Source: Mogibacterium sp. (GTDB taxonomy: Bacteria; Bacillota; Clostridia; Peptostreptococcales; Anaerovoracaceae). From it: 64,000 nt of DNA. The stretch's first letter is position 1, and every line of letters starts with the position of its first letter. Shown here in pieces: positions 43,475-51,040 of the stretch. The notes under the pieces are model-generated. The model saw only the letters and a program-made list of their open reading frames with translations, did not search any database and was not told the origin of the DNA. The translations under genes and the position numbers were made by a program. Where the stretch lies: assembly GCA_017432075.1 (NCBI GenBank), contig JAFRJV010000033.1, positions 1-64,000 of the forward strand, written 5' to 3'.

Positions 43475-44440
43475 TCAGAATGTGCGTTTGTAAAGTTTTC
43501 TGTTGTCGAGCGTGAACACTCTCTCGCTGAATCCGCCGGGTTCCACATTGTCCAGAGCATCTTCCATGTCGAACATCTTGGCATCCGTCATGTCGAGATA
43601 GTGTAGCATCTCGGCTTCAGGGAAAAGCGGCTTCTTAGGGCTGCCGAACTCAGGCTCATAGTGATGTGTCAGAGACATGTGCTGCATGAGCAGACACTTT
43701 TCGTGATCTATACCGAGTTCCTTGCAGCGCTCTCCTATCGCTTCAACACCCATTACAAGGTGTCCGAGCATCTTGCCTTCGAGAGTGTACTCCGGAACGA
43801 CCCCGTTCTCATCGGAAGCAAGCTCGTTGAGCTTTTCTATGTCATGAAGCGCGACACCGGCAAGAAGCAGATCCTTGTTCAGATATGTATATACCTCGCA
43901 GGCGCGTTCGCCCATCATCATCATTCTCTTCACGTGGTACAGCAACCCTGCATATTCAGCGTGATGGTTGCTCATGGCCGCCGGAAAATACATGATGCGA
44001 TCCTTATCTCCCTCGTAGAAGCTGAGACAGAGGCGTTTTAGGTCCTCATCTTTGAATGCTTTGATCCTGCCGACAATATAATCATACATGTCTTCAGGTT
44101 TCTCCGGAGCGGCTTTGAAGAGATCTGCCCTCTCATATGTGCCCTCTCTGGCTTCTCCCTTTATCGCATCAAGGATGAGCTGGTTCTGACCTCTGTAGTC
44201 GCGGCATCTTCCGGCCACGCTTATGACCATGCCGGACTGGATCTTTGCATAAGCAGTCACTTCATCCGGTGTCAGATTCCACTTTACGGACTGTATGTCT
44301 CCTGTAGCATCGGCAAGACTCATGTAAAGATGTCTCTTACCGTTGTTGCCGTCACGTATATCGGCGGTCTTGACAAGATATCTGTCCTCTATACGATGCC
44401 CTTCATCGGGCTTAAGATCTTTGATGTAATATGGTTTCAT
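43475..44440 (-). CDS. 3'-5' exoribonuclease YhaM family
   Basis: 321 residues: an N-terminal OB-fold nucleic-acid-binding domain (about 15-95) and a C-terminal HD domain with SNHHAEYAGLLYHVKRM and the metal-site LHDIEKLNEL. YhaM degrades RNA and DNA 3' ends in Bacillota. The ATG at 44440 is chosen; GGAG lies 12 nt upstream and the earlier frame adds 17 unrelated residues. It is followed immediately by recD2. Confidence 0.88.
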   Translation of the reverse strand: MKPYYIKDLKPDEGHRIEDRYLVKTADIRDGNNGKRHLYMSLADATGDIQSVKWNLTPDEVTAYAKIQSGMVISVAGRCRDYRGQNQLILDAIKGEAREGTYERADLFKAAPEKPEDMYDYIVGRIKAFKDEDLKRLCLSFYEGDKDRIMYFPAAMSNHHAEYAGLLYHVKRMMMMGERACEVYTYLNKDLLLAGVALHDIEKLNELASDENGVVPEYTLEGKMLGHLVMGVEAIGERCKELGIDHEKCLLMQHMSLTHHYEPEFGSPKKPLFPEAEMLHYLDMTDAKMFDMEDALDNVEPGGFSERVFTLDNRKLYKRTF

Positions 44441-44568
44441 TCGATCATTTGTCTCCGTTCGATTATTTGTTATAGTATAACACAAGGCCATGCTATGGTA
44501 TAATATTTCAAATACTACAAACTGCTTTAAACGGCTCTGCCGTCAGGTTGGAAGCAAAGGAGAATGAT

Positions 44569-45327
44569 ATGGGATTTGATGCTGAAAAAGCTGTCGAAGC
44601 TACAGTCAAATGGATAAGGGACTGGTTTGAGACCAACGGACCGGGATGCAATGCCATAGTCGGGATCAGCGGAGGAAAGGACAGCTCCATAGCTGCAGCT
44701 CTTTGCTGTGAAGCTCTCGGTAAGGACCGAGTCGTCGGCGTGCTTATGCCTAACGGTGAGCAGGTAGACATTGATATGGCCAAGCTTCTGGTCGATCACC
44801 TTGGCATAGAACATTATATTATCAACATCAAGAGCGCGTTTGACGGACTTACAGAGCAGATCGGACTTGCCGGAATAGAGATAAGCAGGGACTCCATAAT
44901 CAATCTGCCTCCGCGTCTTCGCATGTCGACACTCTATGCAGTCGGCCAGAGCAAAAACGGAAGAGTCGTGAATACCTGCAATCTTTCTGAAGACTGGGTC
45001 GGTTATTCGACAAGATACGGTGATTCCGTAGGTGATTTCAGCCCTATGTCCTGCTTCACTACAGCTGAGATCAGAGCCATGGGAAGAGTGCTGGGCCTTC
45101 CGTCAGCGCTTATAGAAAAAGTTCCTAGTGACGGACTCTCCGGAATGTCAGATGAGGATAAGCTGGGCTTCACCTATGCAGTTCTCGACCGCTACATCCG
45201 TACGGGAGAGATAGATGATCCTGCAACCAAAGAGCGCATCGATTCGCTGCATAAAAAGAACCTCTTCAAGCTGAGGTTCATGGACTGCTTCAAGTATGAC
45301 GGCGTTGAGGTAAAGGCTGAATATTAA
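44569..45327 (+). CDS. nadE: NAD+ synthetase, ammonia-dependent
   Basis: 252 residues. Amidates deamido-NAD to NAD with ATP and ammonia. The PP-loop SGGKDSSIAAAL and the motif NTCNLSEDWVGYSTRYGDS are present; there is no glutaminase domain. AAAGGAG lies 6 nt before the ATG at 44569, so the seven upstream codons are dropped. It diverges from yhaM and ends in a strong terminator shared with the convergent yerC. Confidence 0.95.
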   Translation: MGFDAEKAVEATVKWIRDWFETNGPGCNAIVGISGGKDSSIAAALCCEALGKDRVVGVLMPNGEQVDIDMAKLLVDHLGIEHYIINIKSAFDGLTEQIGLAGIEISRDSIINLPPRLRMSTLYAVGQSKNGRVVNTCNLSEDWVGYSTRYGDSVGDFSPMSCFTTAEIRAMGRVLGLPSALIEKVPSDGLSGMSDEDKLGFTYAVLDRYIRTGEIDDPATKERIDSLHKKNLFKLRFMDCFKYDGVEVKAEY

Positions 45328-45335
45328 AAGCATTG

Positions 45336-45366
45336 AAAATGCCCCTTCGAGGGGCATTTTTTATTA
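45336..45366 (+). terminator. bidirectional intrinsic terminator, nadE/yerC
   Basis: AAATGCCCC and GGGGCATTT form a stem with a TTCGA loop, flanked by A residues on the left and seven T residues on the right, so it works for both convergent genes. It begins 9 nt past the nadE stop. Confidence 0.93.
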
Positions 45367-45651
45367 TTCTTTCATGCGGTCGATCACCGTTTTGTATCCG
45401 CCTTCTCCGTACGTAAGGCATTTGTTGACACGGCTTATCGTCGCGGAGCTGGCTCCGGTCTCTCTGCTGATCTCGCTGAAGACCGCGCCGCTGTCAAGCA
45501 TGCGGGCTACTTCAAATCTCGCGGAAAGATCGATCACTTCCTTTATGGTCGCCACATCATCGAAAAATCTGCGGCACTCCTCCTCATCCTTGAGTGTCAG
45601 GACTGCCTTGTAAAACTGCTGCATGTTTTTCTTTTCTTTATCCGTGATCAT
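45364..45651 (-). CDS. YerC/YecD-family TrpR-related regulator
   Basis: 95 residues. A TrpR-like helix-turn-helix (VFSEISRETGASSATISRVN) follows a helical N-terminal half. The family is common in Bacillota and its target is not established. GGGAAGG lies 9 nt before the ATG at 45651. The gene ends in the terminator shared with nadE. A palindromic AAAGTG repeat lies in the divergent gap upstream and may be its operator. Confidence 0.85.
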   Translation of the reverse strand: MITDKEKKNMQQFYKAVLTLKDEEECRRFFDDVATIKEVIDLSARFEVARMLDSGAVFSEISRETGASSATISRVNKCLTYGEGGYKTVIDRMKE

Positions 45652-45731
45652 GATATTCTGCCTTCCCCATGCTGCCATTCAGCCGCATCTTTCTTCCGAG
45701 CTGTTGATATGCATGTAGTATACACCTTTCG

Positions 45732-45751
45732 CACTTTAAAGTGTTAAAGTG
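45732..45751. promoter_or_regulatory. palindrome plus repeated half-site, putative operator
   Basis: CACTTTAAAGTG (45732-45743) is a perfect 12-bp palindrome, followed at once by a third half-site TTAAAGTG (45744-45751). It lies in the 150-nt divergent gap between the YerC-like regulator and the membrane protein, where an operator would be expected. Confidence 0.5.
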
Positions 45752-45801
45752 AGCTGTTTTAGTTTGTACTTTTTGAGCGACAGCGTGGTAATATATACAA
45801 C

Positions 45802-46539
45802 ATGAAGAGTATTTACAGATCCACAACTACGCATAAAGCAGCAGCTTTCATCTGCGGGCTCTGCCTGCTGCTGATCCTGCTGATCACTTCGCTCCAGGCA
45901 GTCTGTTACTGGATACCCGACTGGTGGAGAAACGAGTACGCAAAATACGATACCCCATCCAATGTCAGAGGTGAAATGTCACTCGATGATGCAGTTCATG
46001 TCACGGAAGACATGCTCGAGTACTGCATCGGCAGGCTCGATACACTCGATGATACCGAAGCGACTATAGACGGAGTGACCGCACCGTTCTTTACCGACCG
46101 CGAGAAGGCTCACCTCGCAGACTGCAGGGAACTGTTCCACAAGGGGATACAGGCCCGTGTCATCGCATGCCTTATGCTGGCTGCTTTCGTCATATTTATT
46201 TACGTGCACAACGGAAAGCAAAAGACCTCAGTCCTTCTTGCCAAAGGATATCTGAGATCTCTGGGTTTCATTGTTGTTCTTGCAGCAGTTATTGCCGTGC
46301 TGTGTGTCATTGACTTCACACAGGTATTCACCGTGTTTCATCACATATTCTTTGATAACGATCTCTGGATCCTCTACCCGGATAAGGACAACCTTATCAA
46401 TATCATGCAGGAGGATGTCTTCTCGGATGCCGCGATGTGGATCGCGGGGATATGGCTCGCAGCATCTGCTCTTATCGCTGCTGTAAGCGTTATCGTTATC
46501 AGGAAGGACCGTTACTCAGTGAAAAGTGCTGTCGAGTAG
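45802..46539 (+). CDS. DUF1461 (TIGR01906-like) integral membrane protein
   Basis: 245 residues: an N-terminal helix ([20 protein letters not shown]), a central extracytoplasmic-type region of about 90 residues, then three more helices. The family motif [20 protein letters not shown] is clear near residue 190. Function unknown. The ribosome site is poor. Its last 28 nt overlap the 3' end of convergent cysK. Confidence 0.78.
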   Translation: MKSIYRSTTTHKAAAFICGLCLLLILLITSLQAVCYWIPDWWRNEYAKYDTPSNVRGEMSLDDAVHVTEDMLEYCIGRLDTLDDTEATIDGVTAPFFTDREKAHLADCRELFHKGIQARVIACLMLAAFVIFIYVHNGKQKTSVLLAKGYLRSLGFIVVLAAVIAVLCVIDFTQVFTVFHHIFFDNDLWILYPDKDNLINIMQEDVFSDAAMWIAGIWLAASALIAAVSVIVIRKDRYSVKSAVE

Positions 46540-47444
46540 TATCTGTCTCCGCTGTCAGGCAGCAGAGCTACTATGGTCTTGCCTTTGTTCTCAGGCTTCT
46601 TCGCATACTCGATCGCTGCATGGAGAGCAGCTCCCGAGGATATGCCTACGGAGATGCCTTCTTTTTTTGCGAGCAGCTTGGCCGCATTGAACGCGTCCTG
46701 TCCGTCTGCCTTGAATATTTCGTCGTAAACTGCGGTATTGAGAACCTCAGGCACAAAACCGGCTCCGATGCCCTGGATCTTATGAGCTCCCGCCCTGCCT
46801 TCAGAGAGTACCGGAGAGTCAGCCGGCTCGAGGGCTACGATTTTCACTTCAGGTTTCTGTTCCTTAAGGAACTCACCTGTGCCGGTAAGTGTACCGCCTG
46901 TACCGACTCCCGCGATGAAGATATCTACAGCACCATCAGTATCATTCCATATCTCCGGTCCTGTCGTCGCTTTGTGTACAGCCGGATTTGCCGGGTTAAC
47001 GAACTGACCCGGAATGAATCCTCCGTCTATCTCCTTTGCAAGTTCTTCAGCCTTTGCGATAGCACCCTTCATCCCCTTGGCACCTTCAGTAAGAACGATC
47101 TCGGCACCGTATGCCTTAAGGATGTTTCTTCTCTCAACACTCATGGTCTCAGGCATGGTCAGTATCGCCCTGTATCCCTTGGCAGCAGCTATTGACGCGA
47201 GTCCTATACCGGTGTTGCCTGAAGTTGGCTCGATGATGACTGAACCCTCCTTGAGCAGTCCCTTTTCCTCTGCATCTTCTATCATCGCCTTGGCGATCCT
47301 GTCCTTTACGCTTCCTGCAGGATTGAAGTACTCGAGCTTTACGAGAACTGTAGCTTCGAGTCCGAGTTCCTTTTCTATATTGATAACTTCTACCAGCGGT
47401 GTATTTCCGATAAGTCCAAGTGTTCCTTTGTAAATATTAGCCAT
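46512..47444 (-). CDS. cysK: cysteine synthase A
   Basis: Forms cysteine from O-acetylserine and sulfide, PLP-dependent. 310 residues with the PLP-Lys motif [14 protein letters not shown], the [11 protein letters not shown] loop, and the C-terminal [15 protein letters not shown] lies 8 nt before the ATG at 47444. The 13-codon upstream frame lacks a site. The 390-nt space upstream holds a strong promoter, a Cys-rich leader frame and a terminator, pointing to control by cysteine supply. Confidence 0.95.
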   Translation of the reverse strand: MANIYKGTLGLIGNTPLVEVINIEKELGLEATVLVKLEYFNPAGSVKDRIAKAMIEDAEEKGLLKEGSVIIEPTSGNTGIGLASIAAAKGYRAILTMPETMSVERRNILKAYGAEIVLTEGAKGMKGAIAKAEELAKEIDGGFIPGQFVNPANPAVHKATTGPEIWNDTDGAVDIFIAGVGTGGTLTGTGEFLKEQKPEVKIVALEPADSPVLSEGRAGAHKIQGIGAGFVPEVLNTAVYDEIFKADGQDAFNAAKLLAKKEGISVGISSGAALHAAIEYAKKPENKGKTIVALLPDSGDRYYSTALFTE

Positions 47445-47543
47445 TTTTATATCCTCACTTTCCCTGTGCTGTTTTTGAATCAAGTCTGTTACATGTTGAA
47501 ATTCGCGTTATTGCTTTTAGATCATTCCCTTTTCCCTCAGCTG

Positions 47544-47580
47544 CAAACAAAATGCCCGGGGCTTTGTATGCTCCCGGGCG
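47544..47580 (-). terminator. attenuator terminator in the cysK leader
   Basis: GCCCGGG (minus, 47573-47579) pairs with CCCGGGC (47554-47560), with two more pairs inside after one mismatch, followed by ATTTTGTTTG. It stands about 100 nt before the cysK ATG. Its 5' arm, as GCCCGGGAGC, is also perfectly complementary to GCTCCCGGGC inside the leader frame (47664-47673), giving mutually exclusive structures. Confidence 0.75.
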
Positions 47581-47635
47581 TGTCTCTCTTTTTTTAAGGG
47601 ATCAGAGTCAGATGTGTAACGAGGTACGTGTCATC

Positions 47636-47737
47636 CTAAGACAAGACCCCGGTCATACATCGAGCCCGGGAGCTTTGCATCAGACAACAACACATCCAGT
47701 GTCTTTTATTCAGTTGAGAGGAATAACCTTTTCTCAT
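47636..47737 (-). CDS. 33-residue Cys-codon leader peptide of cysK
   Basis: A short frame beginning MRKGYSSQLNKRHWM, followed by three consecutive TGT Cys codons (codons 16-18), then LMQSSRAR and a fourth Cys at 27. AAGGA lies 7 nt before the ATG, and the promoter at 47777-47805 starts transcription about 33 nt upstream. The antiterminator segment begins 10 nt after the Cys run. The arrangement matches ribosome-mediated attenuation leaders such as trpL and hisL. Expression is inferred; no experiment is visible. Confidence 0.65.
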   Translation of the reverse strand: MRKGYSSQLNKRHWMCCCLMQSSRARCMTGVLS

Positions 47738-47776
47738 CGTCCTGTCCTTTTTCAAAAGTGTTTTTTGATTGACGAC

Positions 47777-47805
47777 ATTGTAGCTCCAAAAACCTACTAA
47801 GTCAA
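47777..47805 (-). promoter_or_regulatory. promoter of the cysK leader-cysK unit
   Basis: TTGACT (47800-47805) and TACAAT (47777-47782) on the minus strand with a 17-nt spacer. It begins 28 nt past the hydE stop, so cysK is transcribed separately with a leader of about 325 nt. Confidence 0.82.
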
Positions 47806-47832
47806 TAGGTATTTGAATATTGCTATTGTATC

Positions 47833-48909
47833 TTATTTCATACCGAAAGCAGCATGGTCGCCACGGGCGACAACAGTCTCGTATCCGACGGAGGAAATAC
47901 GCATAGCCATGCAGCGGATGCATTCAGCAGCTTCATCACCTGTGCAGATCTTGTTGTCATAAAGCAGGTACTTTCCCCTTACATCCGAAGGTGAAAGGTT
48001 CGGCATGACTACGTTCGCTCCGGCAAGTATGCCCTTCTCCCGTCCACGCGGATCGATCGTCCCGAGTGCGGTCGTAGCCGGAAGCAGCACATCAGGCAGA
48101 AGCAGTCGTATGATGGACAGCAGCCTTATGGTCATATCCACCGTTCCCGCCTCGCGGTCAGCAAAACAGGTATCGTGATGAGGGATGAACGGCCCTATAC
48201 CCACCATCTCCGGCTTGAATTCCTGAAGGAATCTGAGGTCTTTCACCAGATGCTCCGTCGTCTGGTACGGCGAGCCCACCATCATTCCGCAGCCTACCTG
48301 ATACCCGATCTCCTTAAGATCTCTCAGGCACTGCATCCTGTGTTCGAATGACATCTCTGCCGGATGAAGCATCTCATAATGCTCCTTGTCAGCAGTCTCG
48401 TGCCTCAGCAGATAGCGGTCGGCGCCGGCGTCAAAAAACTTCTGATAGCTCTCCTTTTCAAACTCTCCCAGCGAAAGCGTGACCGCGCAGTCAGGATGTC
48501 TTTCCTTTAAGGCGCTGACGATGGAGACTATGAGTTCATCTGTATAATACGGGTCCTCTCCTCCCTGCAGCACAAAAGTGCGGAATCCCAGATCGTAGCC
48601 CGCGTCGCTGCATGCCAGGATCTGCTCTTCGGTGAGGCGGTAGCGTTCTGCGTTGGCATTGCCGCTTCGTATGCCGCAATACAAGCAATTATTTTTACAG
48701 ATGTTTGAAATCTCGATAAGCCCGCGCAGGTAAACACTTTTGCCGTAGTACTTTTCGCGGACAGCTCTTGCCTTTCCGGCCAGATACTCGCTGAATCCCG
48801 GATAATCGCAGAGCAGTACCTTAGCAAACTCCTCATCTGTAAGGTCTCTTTCGGCTTCAAGCTTATCTGCCAGTTCGAATTCCAATGGTCTTTCAATTCT
48901 GATTTCCAT
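47833..48909 (-). CDS. hydE: [FeFe] hydrogenase H-cluster radical SAM maturase HydE
   Basis: 358 residues. The radical-SAM cluster motif CKNNCLYC is at residues 71-78, followed by a TIM-barrel body with LQGGEDPYYTDELI and the HydE/PylB-type SRHET-like RYLLRHETADKEHY. HydE helps build the dithiomethylamine ligand of the [FeFe] H-cluster. HydF and HydG are not in the window. AGGAG lies 9 nt before the ATG. A strong promoter (49110-49138) and a terminator-like hairpin (49001-49023) precede it. Confidence 0.9.
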   Translation of the reverse strand: MEIRIERPLEFELADKLEAERDLTDEEFAKVLLCDYPGFSEYLAGKARAVREKYYGKSVYLRGLIEISNICKNNCLYCGIRSGNANAERYRLTEEQILACSDAGYDLGFRTFVLQGGEDPYYTDELIVSIVSALKERHPDCAVTLSLGEFEKESYQKFFDAGADRYLLRHETADKEHYEMLHPAEMSFEHRMQCLRDLKEIGYQVGCGMMVGSPYQTTEHLVKDLRFLQEFKPEMVGIGPFIPHHDTCFADREAGTVDMTIRLLSIIRLLLPDVLLPATTALGTIDPRGREKGILAGANVVMPNLSPSDVRGKYLLYDNKICTGDEAAECIRCMAMRISSVGYETVVARGDHAAFGMK

Positions 48910-49000
48910 TTTCAGGATCTCCTGTTCTAATAATCCTCTGTTGTTGCAAAGAATATCATAAACACAGCGTATAATCCACGTGCGCGGCTATCACATAAAA

Positions 49001-49023
49001 CAAAAAAGCTGCCCTGAAGCAGC
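49001..49023 (-). terminator. terminator-like hairpin in the hydE leader
   Basis: GCTGC (minus, 49019-49023) and GCAGC (49008-49012) with a 6-nt loop, followed by TTTTTTGTTTT. It lies about 80 nt after a consensus promoter and 92 nt before the hydE ATG, so it either ends a short RNA or acts as an attenuator. The stem is only 5 bp. Confidence 0.6.
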
Positions 49024-49109
49024 AATTTTGTGTGTAGATATAGATATTGTGTAAGAGGGATGAAAGTATTATGGTTAGTTAGTTGTATTTAACTCTTCCT
49101 TTCATGCAC

Positions 49110-49138
49110 ATAATAGCACCCTCATTTCCTATTGTCAA
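49110..49138 (-). promoter_or_regulatory. near-consensus promoter upstream of hydE
   Basis: TTGACA (49133-49138) and TATTAT (49110-49115) with a 17-nt spacer, the best promoter match in the window. The transcript would start near 49103 and reach the hairpin at 49001-49023 after about 80 nt. Confidence 0.88.
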
Positions 49139-49180
49139 GGTAGGAATTAATTTTTTTCAAAAAATTTTCCCCGAAAGAAG

Positions 49181-49209
49181 CAGCCCGCAGACAGATTCTC
49201 TGCAGGCTG
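49181..49209 (-). terminator. terminator of the dehydratase-like operon
   Basis: An 11-bp stem (49199-49209 with 49181-49191, one U-G pair on the minus transcript) with a 7-nt loop, 40 nt past the stop of the 56-residue gene. A U-rich but broken tail follows. Confidence 0.65.
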
Positions 49210-49249
49210 TTTTTTGTCTCCAATACGAGTCCCGGACGGGTACCCTTCT

Positions 49250-49420
49250 CTACAGATGCTGGTTCCTTGGGATCCTGTCGTACCACTTGAGAAGGAGCGG
49301 CTCGATCATCGAGGTCAGCTTCATGTCGAGGTTGAAGAAGTAGACCGTGAATGTGACTACGAAGAATGCAAGTCCTCCGGTCATAAGATAAAGTAAAGCT
49401 TTTGCTAATTTCTTTTTCAT
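49250..49420 (-). CDS. 56-residue single-pass membrane protein
   Basis: Begins MKKKLAKALLYLMTGGLAFF, a basic start and one long transmembrane helix through about residue 31, then a soluble tail of about 25 residues ending RIPRNQHL. AGGAGG lies 8 nt before the ATG, and it follows the dehydratase-like gene by 19 nt with a terminator after it. It is probably the third member of that operon. No family recognised. It could tether the dehydratase-like complex to the membrane, which is speculation. Confidence 0.65.
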   Translation of the reverse strand: MKKKLAKALLYLMTGGLAFFVVTFTVYFFNLDMKLTSMIEPLLLKWYDRIPRNQHL

Positions 49421-49439
49421 TATTTATTCCTCCTGTGTT

Positions 49440-51038
49440 CTACCATGCATTCTCGTCATCAAGTATCTCGAGTGAAGGATCAAGCGGCTCTTCCTGCATG
49501 ACTGTTCTCATGTACTGGTTGACCTGGTCTCTTACACCCTGTCTCGAAATGACACGAGGGTCGAAGAGCTGATGGTCTACCCAGATCAGCGGAATTCCGC
49601 GTTCTCTTGCCTTGTCTTCGAAGAGTCCGTGCATGCCGTCCAGGGCCTTGCATGTGATGTGCTCCCAGAGGATGATCATGTCTGCGTTGAACTCCTCAAC
49701 GAATTCGAACAGGTCATCGAGCAGTACTTTGTATCCGCCGTGTGTACGGTTACGCATGATCATCTCTTCAGTCAGCATGGCCATGTCGTAGTAAGCCTGT
49801 TCTCTGTTCTCAGGAGTATCCTCTTCTGCGATCATCTCCGTGTTAATACATGAGAGCATGTCTGTCAGAGGCACGATGCCCCAGCAGTTGAGCAGCCATA
49901 CGAGGAAGTCCATGTAGTAATGCGACTGAACACCCCATACGATCGCTCTGTGGCGGTACTCAGGAGCAGCCATTTTTCTCTTCTTGTATGCCTTCTCGGC
50001 CAGCTTCATGAGGCGTCTGTCAGCGACTTCGAATTCAGGCACCTTGCCGCAGATAGCCATGTATGTGGTCTCTGTGTAGAGAGCAAGGTTTCCGCCGAAG
50101 ATCTGCGGATAGTCTGTCTTGTTCATGTCGAGCCATTCGTTACGGCACTTGGTCGCAAAGTTGACTCTCTTGGCACATTCGAAGTAGTAATCCCAGTCCC
50201 ACTTGTGGCCGGTGTGCTCTTCGATGAACTTGATCGCTCTTCTGACTTCCTCTGCAGCGTATTCCTGAACGTCCTCTTCCTTGTGGCGGAGAGGTGCAGG
50301 GAGCTGGAACACAGGGATGCCGTCCTCTTTCTCGAGTCTCTCGGAAATAACTCCGTTGCCGAGCAGCGAACCGTCGCATGTGGTGTTGCACTGTACTGCG
50401 CAGGCACCGAGGATCGGAGCGTCGTCGTCAATGGATACTCCTGCCTCAGCCTCAGGCATCGGGCAGACATCGCCAGGAAGTCCGTACTCCTGAGCTACGT
50501 CGATATAGTGCTCCATGGCATGCTGATTAAGAAGCACTGATACGTATGTCGAAGGAGTCTCACGGGATGTGCACTTCAGGTTAGGGAAGCCCATCATTAC
50601 CGCTGTCATCTCGTTCTCGTCAACGAGCACGTTGATCTTCGAGAACTCTTCATCGTTGCCTGTCCTGCGGTCGCCGCGTGCCAGAGTGTTAAGAAGCTTT
50701 GCGACGTCGATGATGATGAGATCCTGCTCTTCGTGGGCCATTCTGAGGTATTCGCCTCTGAGGCCCTGTGTGAATCTGTCTACCATCATCGGTACTGCCA
50801 GATAGTTTGCCATCCAGCGGTATCTGAAGAAGAACTTGATATTGCGCGGAACGGCCACGAACTTACCGAGGGTGAACATGATGCCCAGCCATCTCGAATA
50901 ATCATAAAGTGTGTCTCCCAGTCCGCGCCATTCACGGCGTTTTCTGACCTTTCCGTGCGGTATGTAAAGGTCACCGTATCTTGTATCGCCCTTTATCTTT
51001 TCAGGGTTGACCATGGTCTTGAATTTTCTGACTGCCAT
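49440..51038 (-). CDS. 2-hydroxyacyl-CoA dehydratase family protein, large subunit-like
   Basis: 532 residues related to HgdA/HgdB and benzoyl-CoA reductase subunits. Cys residues expected to ligate a [4Fe-4S] cluster are spread through the protein, for example LGACAVQCNTTCDGS near 210 and LLNCWGIVPL near 385. In characterised systems the pair dehydrates 2-hydroxyacyl-CoA after ATP-driven electron injection by an HgdC-type activator. No activator or CoA-transferase is nearby. AGGAGG lies 7 nt before the ATG at 51038, two bases after the upstream stop. Confidence 0.78.
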   Translation of the reverse strand: MAVRKFKTMVNPEKIKGDTRYGDLYIPHGKVRKRREWRGLGDTLYDYSRWLGIMFTLGKFVAVPRNIKFFFRYRWMANYLAVPMMVDRFTQGLRGEYLRMAHEEQDLIIIDVAKLLNTLARGDRRTGNDEEFSKINVLVDENEMTAVMMGFPNLKCTSRETPSTYVSVLLNQHAMEHYIDVAQEYGLPGDVCPMPEAEAGVSIDDDAPILGACAVQCNTTCDGSLLGNGVISERLEKEDGIPVFQLPAPLRHKEEDVQEYAAEEVRRAIKFIEEHTGHKWDWDYYFECAKRVNFATKCRNEWLDMNKTDYPQIFGGNLALYTETTYMAICGKVPEFEVADRRLMKLAEKAYKKRKMAAPEYRHRAIVWGVQSHYYMDFLVWLLNCWGIVPLTDMLSCINTEMIAEEDTPENREQAYYDMAMLTEEMIMRNRTHGGYKVLLDDLFEFVEEFNADMIILWEHITCKALDGMHGLFEDKARERGIPLIWVDHQLFDPRVISRQGVRDQVNQYMRTVMQEEPLDPSLEILDDENAW

Positions 51039-51040
51039 CA

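Noticed and set aside
46512..46539. Overlap of cysK and the DUF1461-like gene as evidence of a misannotated end.
   Set aside because: Both C-termini are family-typical; a 28-nt convergent overlap is tolerable and needs no frameshift.
47484..47832. T-box riboswitch as the control of cysK.
   Set aside because: No T-box antiterminator sequence (AGGGTGG-N-ACCGCG type) or specifier-loop architecture is present; the Cys-codon frame explains the leader better.
49181..49216. A plus-strand terminator (stem followed by six T residues) implying a plus-strand RNA.
   Set aside because: No plus-strand promoter or gene is found upstream of it between hydE and this site; the stem pairs better on the minus transcript, where it ends the dehydratase-like operon.
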